Origin: Natronosalvus sp042663485 | GTDB lineage: Archaea > Halobacteriota > Halobacteria > Halobacteriales > Natrialbaceae | DNA length: 64,000 nucleotides | NCBI GenBank assembly: GCA_042663485.1 | Contig: JBHTAF010000007.1 | Strand: one strand, 5' to 3' | In this document: positions 52,483 to 61,400 of the stretch, piece by piece | How positions within the stretch are numbered: position 1 is the stretch's first letter | Layout: each line of letters opens with the position of its first letter | Program-made: the position numbers and the translations under genes | The notes under the pieces: model-generated | Seen by the model: the letters and a program-made list of their open reading frames with translations, nothing else | Told to the model about the DNA's origin: nothing | Database searches by the model: none

Positions 52483-53505
52483 TTAAAAGTCTTGATAGAA
52501 TTCCTCCCGTCTTTTATCGGCTAATGCAACATCCATATCAAAACTAGTTACGTAGGTGGGTTTACCTGGTGTAAGCTCAAATGGAGTATTCCGCCGTACT
52601 TTCTCAGGAACTTCCGATGGGTAAATGCGTTTAAGATTATGATCCTTCAACTCCTTATCTGACATCCGATCATAAGCGTCAATCATAGTCTCAGATGTTG
52701 TATTATAGGTGCTTGGGTTTGGGGACACGTTCCCAATATCATCACTGTCAGGGTAAACATATACCACCGTGGAGTTGGACCACATTGTGTCCCTGCTGAC
52801 AACACTTAGGATGTCAACCATCCCATCACTTCCCGGAATTTGATCTGCTTGGAAATTAACCTGGTGATTTGCTTGATACCGACTCGTGAAACTATAAGGC
52901 TGTTCAAAAACAATTTGATCACGAGCGTTTGTGTCAAACGGTACTTCATCGTAGGCATCCAGAACTGCTTGAGTTCCGTAATAGACGCTGGCAATATCTG
53001 AAACAGCGCCAACAACCTCATCTACCAAAGCTTCATAAGCGCTATCCCAATTACCTCCTGACGGTTCCGGCCAAGCAGTAGCTGCTGCGACAGGGGTTAC
53101 ATTATTTTCTGAACCTCCATAAAATAAAGTATCGAAAGCCTGATTGCTTATGTCATAGCATGTCCTGCCAGACGAAGTTGTGCAAGTTGCACACATAGAT
53201 GCTTCAAAAAAGTGGGCATAACGTGTTTCTTGTCTCATTGGGTCAGGGACCCATCGTTCTTGAGGTTGACTCCCGAAATACCCGACAGTTAGAGCGATCG
53301 TGATTCCACCATATTTGTTCGTGTTTGTGACAGTCCATTCTGGTTCATCTAATGTAAGCGACTCAATATCTGACCCTTCCATGGAGAGGGTAGTAGTTTC
53401 CCTCTCATCACCTTCATAGCCTGCCACAGTACCAGTCGCCCCTAATGCACTCGACATACCGACCATCTTCAACATCTTCCGCCGTGTTGGATTGTTTTTC
53501 TCCAT
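52483..53505 (-). CDS. AT-rich Tat-exported protein
   Basis: ATG 53505 (MEKNNPTRRKMLKMVGMSSA) gives 340 residues with a TRRKML twin-arginine signal ending in VAGYEG. The mature protein has a Cys motif CATCTTSSGRTC at about residues 107-118, whose spacing could hold a metal site or disulphides, and long polar, Asn/Ser-rich stretches. The middle (VDEVVGAVSDIASVYYGTQA) is helical. No family recognised. Low GC marks it as foreign. It starts the two-gene cassette and has AT-rich promoter DNA upstream. Confidence 0.66.
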   Translation of the reverse strand: MEKNNPTRRKMLKMVGMSSALGATGTVAGYEGDERETTTLSMEGSDIESLTLDEPEWTVTNTNKYGGITIALTVGYFGSQPQERWVPDPMRQETRYAHFFEASMCATCTTSSGRTCYDISNQAFDTLFYGGSENNVTPVAAATAWPEPSGGNWDSAYEALVDEVVGAVSDIASVYYGTQAVLDAYDEVPFDTNARDQIVFEQPYSFTSRYQANHQVNFQADQIPGSDGMVDILSVVSRDTMWSNSTVVYVYPDSDDIGNVSPNPSTYNTTSETMIDAYDRMSDKELKDHNLKRIYPSEVPEKVRRNTPFELTPGKPTYVTSFDMDVALADKRREEFYQDF

Positions 53506-53828
53506 CACACCACGATTATTTGATCAAATAATATAATAATTTTGGCTAGAAAACACTTAAAATAGTACTACGTCGTTAATAATACCATTATAAACTCTTC
53601 CCTATGAATTTATTAGTTATAGATAGTAGTGATTCCTATGAAATCAAGATCTGAGCGATATAGACTTGATGATATTTTAACTTCAAATCAACTATTTCTA
53701 TTTAGTTGACTCTATTGAATCGCTATACTGTGCCGGATTTTGTGTCTCGCTAGCTTTTCGAGACCGTCCAATCGATTTGCCCGTTGGGTTCCTCAGGATG
53801 GCAGTCGAGATCGTTCCAGAGGGCCGTG
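53506..53828. other. AT-rich promoter and gene-free stretch
   Basis: This stretch is very AT-rich, with several TATA-like tracts (TAATATAATAATTTTG). No frame is convincing. It should hold the promoter of the AT-rich cassette. Near 53700 the base composition rises again to the surrounding level. Confidence 0.45.
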
Positions 53829-54051
53829 GTGAATCGCCATACTGCGGTTGGTTTTACTGTTTGATGGCCCTCTTGATGTTGTAGCCGACACTCATCAGGA
53901 CGATTTCACGGAACTCGCGGTACCAGGATCGCGCACGCACGGCGTCGCCGAGCGTGCGCTTGATCACAGAAAAGATGGTCTTAGACAGGGCTCGCTGGCC
54001 GTAGAGAGCCGCATCGAGTCGCGCGTTATGCGCGCGTGATCGAGGGGGCGG
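53829..54051 (-). mobile_element. IS5-type transposase C-terminal fragment (-)
   Basis: The minus strand carries ALYGQRALSKTIFSVIKRTL and SWYREFREIVLMSVGYNIKR, nearly identical to the fragment at 51739-51961 but inverted. Both start at GTGAGTTCCGCC. With the other copy it frames the AT-rich cassette as an inverted pair. Confidence 0.78.
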
Positions 54052-54153
54052 AACTCACGATGCTTGTTCAGCGGTCTGACTAGTTCTGGCGGATCAAGTC
54101 CGCGCCGTCTAGCGCTTCACCAGAGTCAAAGACTATGATTCCAACGGCGCTTC

Positions 54154-54588
54154 TTACTTGTCCCACAGTTCCGCAATCCGGTCTTCGATCTCGTCGAGGA
54201 CAAGCGCAACTACGTCGCGATGATCGGCTGGCCACGAGGCATCGTCGCCGGGCGTCGGGGCGGTCGGTGGGGGATGAAAATGGTCTCGCGTATTATGGGG
54301 GTTCGGGTGGCGGTCCCACCGGCACTCCCAGGCGCTTTCGGGATGCACCTCTCGATAGTGGATTTTGAAGTCGTCGTTCGTGTACCAGCGGACAGTCAGA
54401 GTCGCCTCATTGACGATCGCTGGATAGTACGGCGATGCGAACGAGACGTGAAGTTCGAGATGGCCGCTGGCGTCTGTGATGGTCGCCTGTTCGACCTGGT
54501 TCGTAGCCTGGAAACGTGTCTGTAGAAACTCGAGGATTGGACGGTCGATAGGGGCAGGGCTGCTCCCATCGCCTGCTGGCGGCACCAT
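54154..54588 (-). CDS. TumE-like (DUF6516-like) putative toxin, copy 2
   Basis: ATG 54588 (MVPPAGDGSSPAPIDRPILE) lies 8 bp after the upstream HTH gene. The 144-residue protein has LELHVSFASPYYPAIVNEAT, a beta run, then ECRWDRHPNPHNTRDHFHPP, the His-rich TumE-like motif, and a closing helix VVALVLDEIEDRIAELWDK. Copy 1 at 49607-50059 shares the layout. Many such toxins act on tRNA or ribosomes via nucleotide transfer, but the mechanism here is unknown. Confidence 0.6.
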   Translation of the reverse strand: MVPPAGDGSSPAPIDRPILEFLQTRFQATNQVEQATITDASGHLELHVSFASPYYPAIVNEATLTVRWYTNDDFKIHYREVHPESAWECRWDRHPNPHNTRDHFHPPPTAPTPGDDASWPADHRDVVALVLDEIEDRIAELWDK

Positions 54589-54596
54589 CGCTGGTC

Positions 54597-55130
54597 TTAC
54601 CCGGAGGCTTGTTCGCCGTCGGCGCCGACACATTGCTGGCGGGCGCGTTCGTAGCGCTCGCGCTCCTTGCGGGCGGTCGTCCAATCGGCGAGGTCGCTGT
54701 ACACGTCGTCGATGGTCCGCTCGTCGCTGCCCTCCGCGGCGGCGACGGCGTCGACTGCGGCCGGTGACGCGGCGTCGTACGTCGCCTCGTACTCGGTGAT
54801 GCGCGTCGTCAGCTCACGAACGCGTTCCTGCAGGTCCTCGACGGAATGGTCGGCTGCGAGCTGGTTGATGCGTCGCCACTCAAAATACGCGTCATTCCGT
54901 TCGTAGGTGGCCGGATGGCCATCGTGCCGGGTGACGATCCCCAGATCATCGAACCATCCCAGATACTTCCGGGCCGTCTTGGGATCACAGTTGGCGGTGT
55001 CGGCGATCGCACTCGCTGTCGTTGGCTCACGGGTTTGGAGGATGGTGCCGTAGATGCGCTGTTCGACGTCGTCGCTGGCGAACACGTCCTCGAATGGGGG
55101 AGGTCCATCGGTGGCGTCTGTTTCGGACAT
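54597..55130 (-). CDS. winged-helix antitoxin-like protein, copy 2 (DUF7342-like)
   Basis: The 177-residue protein has a winged helix (EPTTASAIADTANCDPKTAR, WFDDLGIVTRHDGHPATYER) and a long coiled coil (LQERVRELTTRITEYEATYD). It lies directly before the TumE-like gene. The upstream DNA carries copy 3 of the 41-bp inverted repeat about 90 bp from the ATG, a possible operator. Confidence 0.65.
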   Translation of the reverse strand: MSETDATDGPPPFEDVFASDDVEQRIYGTILQTREPTTASAIADTANCDPKTARKYLGWFDDLGIVTRHDGHPATYERNDAYFEWRRINQLAADHSVEDLQERVRELTTRITEYEATYDAASPAAVDAVAAAEGSDERTIDDVYSDLADWTTARKERERYERARQQCVGADGEQASG

Positions 55131-55218
55131 ACTTGGAGTTGCAGCGCGAAGGATTTAATTCTTCCTTCGGGGAATAGTTTCCTGTGCCGATGTGTTCAGG
55201 CCACGACCGCTACAGACG

Positions 55219-55259
55219 TTAACCAACAACCGGGGACTGTGTACCCCAATGTTGGTTAA
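55219..55259. repeat. 41-bp inverted repeat, copy 3
   Basis: TTAACCAACAAC (55219-55230) and AATGTTGGTTAA (55248-55259) pair at 10 of 12 positions with a 17-bp spacer. Same geometry as copies 1 and 2. It lies upstream of the HTH gene of the second TumE-like module. Confidence 0.7.
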
Positions 55260-55267
55260 TTCCGTCT

Positions 55268-55289
55268 ACCCCTCGTGGGGGTGACAGAC
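55268..55289 (-). promoter_or_regulatory. GC palindrome leader element
   Basis: ACCCCTCGTGGGGGT forms a compact palindrome followed by GACAGAC, about 140 bp upstream of the HTH start. Similar tail to the elements at 4372 and 47571. Confidence 0.4.
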
Positions 55290-55299
55290 ATCTCGTCGT

Positions 55300-56082
55300 C
55301 GAGATAAACTCTCAGAGAACACAGCAGACCCACAAGCCATGATACAATGCTGATAAGAGTCGACGAGGGAACGCAGTCCTGGTGCCAGCACCAGCCGTCA
55401 TCACCGCAACTCACGTTTGTGGCCACCACCGATCAGAATGGCGCAGAGACCAAGCACGTACAACTCACCTATCGGAATGGTGGTATAAATCTCAATGGAA
55501 AGACGTCGGCTGTATGTCGCTCGTGTCCGGCTGCCATTTCCTCTGCACTTCTTTGGATCTCGCCTCCCCTACCACCTACAGTCCAGCTCCACATCTCGTC
55601 GCTTCAGTTTAGATACGACTACTGATAGGTCTGTGATTTCAGTCGCCGCCACCTGGTTGATTCGTACTCCTTGCACACACCATCCATTCCACCCCCTGTA
55701 CCCCACCTTTTCTTTGGACGATTTTCGAAGTGCAGGTGGAGTGATGGCGGGCGTAGAATACTGAAGACGTGCTTAGAGCTGTTCTCTCCTCCTCAAATCG
55801 TGTTTGCAAACGGCTTCGAACCCACGGAATGGTATATGCACCGTATTCAACGCTCTCGCCGGGAGATTGTGGAGTTGCGGTCAGATGTTCGAATCATGTG
55901 CCAATCGTATATGAAAATCATTACTCATCCTATATGAAAACGGAGGGTAGTGAACGGCTCATGTTGCTATTATCACCGGATAGAACGTCTAAATCGTGTT
56001 TGCAAAACGGGTGACCCGGGTAGCAAACTAGCTAGTAGTAGCGTGAGTTTGAATTGTGATAGATAGGGTGGTTCCGCTCCGG
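55300..56082. other. gene-free stretch with direct repeats, possible replication or control region
   Basis: No frame is convincing over almost 800 bp. AAATCGTGTTTGCAAA occurs at 55795 and 55991, and TATATGAAAA at 55908 and 55931. The AT-rich tracts and the repeats, at the downstream end of the primase operon, suggest an origin or partition region. An alternative is simple decayed DNA. Confidence 0.4.
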
Positions 56083-57588
56083 CTACTGCGGCGAGTGTTT
56101 CGACTGAGCGTCGATCTGCTCGTACATCTCTTCTGGGAACGGAAGGCTCCCATATATCGAGTAGGGGCACTGGTCGCGCCCGATGCAGTACCGCTGAATA
56201 TCATCATTCGCACAATTCATTGGGAGGGGGATTTCACCGCCGATGTCGTTGTCGAGCTCGTAGCGAATCTGGTACTGGGTCACCTCCTCGTCATACCAGG
56301 GCCACCGCGAGAACAGGTCTTTCACGTCGCTGATGAATTCGTCTTTACTTGTGTCTCGATACTGGGGAAGCCACCATGCCATGCGTACCAGATTGAACAG
56401 ATCCTTTCGGACGGGCTTCTTCTCCTGGAGGCGGTCGTCCATTGCCGCCATACAGGGCAGTTCGAACAGATTCTCGAGAGTGTCGACGTGTATAGGGCGT
56501 GCCCCATCGCTGTACTCGGTGAGTGTATAGCGATTCTCCCACTTGTGTTCGACAGAGACACTCTCGTGATTCTGCATCGCAGTCAGGGTGTTCCCCAGAC
56601 TCCGTGGCGTTAAAAAGGAGTCACAGGCACGCTGTTCCCACGTCCGGTTAGGCTCGTACGCCTCCAGCGCCTCGTATAAATCTCGGGCTGTCTGAGGCTC
56701 ATCAAGCTGTGCAGTGTCGGCGTCCGTGGCTTTGACGGCGTTAATGATCGTCCGGATATCACGCTTCTGCCGACTCCAATTCTCCCACACGCGGTGGGTC
56801 TGTCCGGCCTGGAAAAAGCGGTCAATGCGCTCCGTAATCGCGGATTCGTTCGCGATGAGCCAGCTCCGCTGTTCCGCCGTCAACACCTCTTCTTGAACCG
56901 CGAGCAGACGTCCGAACGCGTCCTCTGCGTACTCACGGTACTTTGCCATGAAATCCGAGACGGGAACGTATAGATTATTGTCCGCGACATGGGCCTGGAT
57001 TTCGCCCTGCTTCCCCTCGTCGCTATTCGTACGTGCCAGACATTTCCGTGAGGCGGCGACGAGTGGGATTTCGAGACAGTACCCCTCGCCAAACTCGGGA
57101 CGAGTCGTGATGTCCGTACAGACACGTCCTGGGTGGACACCGTCCTCGCCGGGCGCTTTCGCGTAGAGCGTTTCGGCGATCTCCTGGTGGAGCGACCAGT
57201 CCTCGTACTCGCGAACGAGCGACCCGATATTGTTGACGTAGAGTTCGCGAAGATCACCGAGGAGAGCGAGATGACGGGGTGGTGTATCCTCGAGTTTCGG
57301 ATGATCCATGATACAGATAGCTCCGAGCGTCGTAAGGACAGCCAGCGTGCCTGGATCATCAACATAGGGGCGTTCGGCGGCTTCCTTTCGCGTGCTCGGC
57401 GCGAACGCTTCGGTGGTGAACCGCTCGATATCTGCAAGCATCTTCTCCGTCTGCTGCTCGCCATCGACCGTCCACCGCTGATACCCACGCTCGAATAGCT
57501 GTGTGAGTTGGAACTCGCCTTCCTCCCGGGGGAGTGCCGCGATTCGATACGCCGTGTACTCGTCGTCTGTGGGTGTGTCTCGGCTCAT
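56083..57588 (-). CDS. primase large-subunit-like protein
   Basis: The 501-residue protein follows the small subunit-like gene with a 4-bp overlap. Its C-terminus has CANDDIQRYCIGRDQCPYS, a Cys arrangement like the iron-sulphur part of archaeal PriL, followed by IYGSLPFPEEMY, seen in plasmid primase partners. The N-terminal two thirds is helical (DFMAKYREYAEDAFGRLLAV). The upstream gene encodes the catalytic AEP subunit, so they likely form a two-subunit primase. The assignment is by context and C-terminal motif. Confidence 0.62.
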   Translation of the reverse strand: MSRDTPTDDEYTAYRIAALPREEGEFQLTQLFERGYQRWTVDGEQQTEKMLADIERFTTEAFAPSTRKEAAERPYVDDPGTLAVLTTLGAICIMDHPKLEDTPPRHLALLGDLRELYVNNIGSLVREYEDWSLHQEIAETLYAKAPGEDGVHPGRVCTDITTRPEFGEGYCLEIPLVAASRKCLARTNSDEGKQGEIQAHVADNNLYVPVSDFMAKYREYAEDAFGRLLAVQEEVLTAEQRSWLIANESAITERIDRFFQAGQTHRVWENWSRQKRDIRTIINAVKATDADTAQLDEPQTARDLYEALEAYEPNRTWEQRACDSFLTPRSLGNTLTAMQNHESVSVEHKWENRYTLTEYSDGARPIHVDTLENLFELPCMAAMDDRLQEKKPVRKDLFNLVRMAWWLPQYRDTSKDEFISDVKDLFSRWPWYDEEVTQYQIRYELDNDIGGEIPLPMNCANDDIQRYCIGRDQCPYSIYGSLPFPEEMYEQIDAQSKHSPQ

Positions 57589-58481
57589 GAGTCAAGGAAG
57601 TCGGGCGTCGCCTCGGTTCGGAAGTCGAATCCCGGGTCGTCGATGGGCTGAACGATTCGCGAGACATCAGCGTGTAGTGAGTACGGCAACCGCATCACGC
57701 GACGCCGGTCGGCGGTGACCACCGGATCAATGGGGATCTCATATTCGTCGAGGAGCAGGTCGTTGATGACCTCGCGGGATTGCTCGTCGTAGTGGTGTTC
57801 GCGATCCGTATCGAGCAGATAGACGTGACAGCCCTGTCCCGAGTAGACGGCCATCGTTTCCTCAGCTGCGAAGTCGTCCTCGAAGATCTCTTGGACGACA
57901 AAGCCGTACTCGAGGGCCTGCTCGATATCGTCGAACGCGTAGGGATAGCCCTCAGGCGGGCTGTCGAGAATCCCGGCGGTTCGAAGCGGCTCAGTCTCGG
58001 CATCGTCGGTCGGTTCACCAGCGGTGGTTTCACGGGAAGCGCGCTGTGCGGCGATGTCTTTCGCGTCGATATCGATTGCGAGCACCCACGGTCGCTCCCA
58101 GTGATCGAGCGCATAGTAGACCGCGTCGGGGCATGGCTCCGGACGATCCAGGAGGTCCGGATCGGCGAGTGCGTAGGCACTTCCCTGTGCAGGGTCGTGC
58201 TGTGCGGGGTACTGGATGAACTCGATGAGGTCCTCCATTGAGCCGAACTGCTGTACTGCCCGGTCGCCTGATCCGCTCGTGTGCCACGTATCACGACGGA
58301 TGAACGACCGATTGGGAGCGTTCTGTTTCCGAGTTGGGTATGCCTCACGAAACGCGATGGCGTACTGCTTTGGCCCATCGACGGTAACGAATGACGGCAG
58401 TGCGTCGACGTACTCGGGAAACGTCTCCGTGTAGTAGGTATGCAGTTCCTCTCGTGTTGTCTCTCGCCAAGAGAGGGTCAT
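57585..58481 (-). CDS. archaeo-eukaryotic primase small-subunit-like protein
   Basis: The 298-residue protein has the three AEP motifs: WVLAIDIDAKDI near 135 with two metal-binding Asp, VYSGQGCHVYLLD near 215 with the conserved His, and RRVMRLPYSLHADVSR near 262 with the R-x-P-x-S-x-H-like phosphate-binding pattern. It should synthesise primers for replication or transfer. The N-terminal 60 residues are specific to plasmid forms. It lies 2 bp from the T4CP-like gene. Confidence 0.8.
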   Translation of the reverse strand: MTLSWRETTREELHTYYTETFPEYVDALPSFVTVDGPKQYAIAFREAYPTRKQNAPNRSFIRRDTWHTSGSGDRAVQQFGSMEDLIEFIQYPAQHDPAQGSAYALADPDLLDRPEPCPDAVYYALDHWERPWVLAIDIDAKDIAAQRASRETTAGEPTDDAETEPLRTAGILDSPPEGYPYAFDDIEQALEYGFVVQEIFEDDFAAEETMAVYSGQGCHVYLLDTDREHHYDEQSREVINDLLLDEYEIPIDPVVTADRRRVMRLPYSLHADVSRIVQPIDDPGFDFRTEATPDFLDS

Positions 58482-58483
58482 CG

Positions 58484-61400
58484 TTACTCCGACACCTCCG
58501 CTTCGAGACTTCGGAACGTGTGGAGGGCCATCATCCCTGGGTCGTCATACTCGCCGATTGCTGCACGAAGTGAGCTAATCGTCCGCCGCTGGGTCGAACT
58601 CAGCGAGAAATCGACTTTCCCGGCGTCGGTGAGTATCTCGATCGCGTCCAGAATGAACGCCTTATCTTCACAGGCCCAGACAGCAGCCGCGTCGACGTTC
58701 GCAAGCTTCTCGTAGTCTGCGAGCAGCGCCTCGGGATTATTGCTCGGCGTTTCCACTTCGCCAACCCAGGTGAGGTTGTCTGTGGTATCGAAGCCAGCGA
58801 CGTCGAAGACTGTGTCGTCCCTATGCTGATAGTAGATCTCCGTTCGACCGACGTCGTCCTGTTGGGTGAGCCAGGCTTCAAGGAAGACGACGCCAGCTTT
58901 GTGTGGGGTTTTCTCACCGAGATCGCCGACGCCCGGATTGGCCTCAAGCGAGCGATCCAGAAACTCACGGCCAGCCGGTAACACAGTGTAGTACTTCTGG
59001 CGGAACGAGCGGTGTTCTTCGAGGAACCCTTTCTGTGTGAGCGTCTCGACGTCAAGATTGGAGAAGGGCTCTTCGAGCACAGTCATACTCTCCGTGAGCG
59101 AATACTCCTCGAGCTGGTGGTTCATCGCATCCAGCACGAGACCGAGGAATGCCGCCTCATCACGTGTGACACCTTCTTCGCGGAGCGTCTCATCCGGAAT
59201 GGTCGCTGTCGCCTCTTGAAACCGAGTCGAGGGTGAGCTGTCGGGGGTCGGGTCCTGCTCTGGTTCAGATGATGCTTCTGTCCCGCTGGTGGGAGCTGTG
59301 GCAGCCTCGGCAGCGGACGCATCCAACGACGCGAAGTCCTGGATCGTCACCTCGATACCGTACGCCTCGGCGTGTTCGGTGATTTTCCCGAGTCGCGTGA
59401 ACAGTTCGCTGGAGCTCTCGGCGGTGGACCGCGCTCGGCGAGCTGCGACGAAGACGTCGTCTTTTGACGCAAACTGACAGCACGCACTGACCTTCCGGTC
59501 CTCGGACGAGGTATACTCGGCTCCACAGAGGTCACAGACGTAACAATCGGCATCCACGTCATGGTGGACGTGTTCGGGCAATGACGCCCCACCCGATGCT
59601 TCCGTCGTCTCCGACGTATCCGCTGTATTGCCGTTCCGTTTTTCTCGAGTTGCCATACCTGCCGGCTCTGGAGTCGAAGACTGTGGGCCTGCCTCGACAT
59701 CCTGTGACTCGTCGGCAACTGCGCCGAACATGGGCGCACTACCGATGGTGCGCTCCTCATTTGATGGCGTTTGGCCCTCGTTCGTTGCGGTCGTTGTCTC
59801 GCGGTCCGCAGACGCGCTTGTGTCGTCGCTCGTGCTACTTGCACCGAAGAAGGTGGTCTCCAATGGGTTACCACCGGCAGCCGCTTCAGCGGCGGCTGTA
59901 CTTCCGCTCGCCATCGCAGGCTCTCCGTCGACGTCATCGCCTACCTCGTCTAACGTATCCCGAACCTCCTCGCGGGCAAACTGACTTATCCGGCCTGGAA
60001 GACTACACTCCTCTTGGGTTCGCCGCATCACCTGGGGAATTTGCTGTTCCTCGAAGAGATGTCGGTCGTCGGCCGACAATGGCGCATCGCTCTCGGGGTG
60101 GCCGTCGGGAATCGGCAGTGACGCGAGCGAGAACGGCGCCGGGCCCGTTTGCCCAAAGCGGGGGCTCGGTAACTGACCGATCCACTCACCGGCTGGCAGA
60201 CGACTCACGCGATTGCGAAACTCGGACGGACTCAAATTCTCGTGAGCCATCGACTCCGCGAGTTTCGCGTCGGTGGCGATATTCCCGATGAGCTTCGTCT
60301 TGACGTTGTTCAGAATCTCTGTGTACGCTCGATCGGATGTGCTGTACTGCGCCACTTGCTCAGGGTACTGGAGGATTAGACCGAGACTCACACCGAAGGC
60401 CCGTCCTTGGGGAATGAACTGCTCGTAGACCAGCGAGGACGTCGCGATCGCTGCGGCCTCCTCGATGATCATGTTCACAATCGTATCGTCGACACCTCCG
60501 CGTTGACGACCATCGCCATTCAACGATCGCCCACCACCACGGCGACCTTGCACGGCGTCCCAGAGATTGCTCAACAGGATCATCGTCAGGGCATGCTGGG
60601 ATTCGGCGCGGAACTCACCCAGATCGAGCAGGATGACGGCGTCCTTGTCGAGGAACTCCCGGAAATCGAACGCGTTCCCGACGTACGCCTCAGCCTCTGC
60701 ATCCCACCGAGGGACGTGAGTGAATATCTGGTAGAGGTGCTCGTGCTCGACGAGTTTGTCGAGGCGATTCGCTGCCGCACCCATCGTCTGCTGGAACTGG
60801 CGCTCGTCGACCTGGCACTTCTGGATCAGTGACTGCTCAATATGCGCGTTCGCGTCGCAGAGTTCGGGCACTGTTTTGTCCCGGCTCATCCGGAAGACCG
60901 TCTGAATCAAGTCCTCGAGGCTGAACGCGTTCTGGCCGTATTCCTGATCGAACAGCGCCTTGATGAGGAACGTGAGGATTTCATTAGCGACGTACGCCTG
61001 TTCGTGGCGTTCCTCGCCGAGAATCAATCGCATAATCTCGTGGAAGTGCTCGACCTTGTCCTGAACGGCGTCCTCACGAGTTCGACCCATCGCGAGCGCC
61101 GGGCGAATATCGAAAAAGGAGACGGCCGGCAGCATCTCTGGCGCGTTGAAGTAGTAGACGTCGGTCAGCTGCCCGTATTTCGCGTAGTGAGCGTGGAGAT
61201 AGTTCTCGGCCATCCCGTCACCCTTTCCGTCGAGGAGAACGGTGGGGCCGTCGACGTGCTCGTGAAGAGAGAGCATCTCGGCCTGTACGGCTGTTGACTT
61301 CCCACTTCCCGTCGACGCTGCCCGAATGTAGCTCGTGGTCAAGAGATCCGGTGGAATCCGAACTGGCTCGTCCAGGGGTTCGCTCCGATTTCGGAGTGGC

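Noticed and set aside
949..55289. Reading the GC palindromes as intrinsic terminators
   Set aside because: The T-run lies on the 5' side in the direction of the downstream gene, and the other strand has an A-run after the stem, so neither strand has hairpin followed by T-run.
59581..60291. 236-codon plus-strand frame opposite the VirD4-like gene
   Set aside because: Antisense shadow of a clear ATPase gene.
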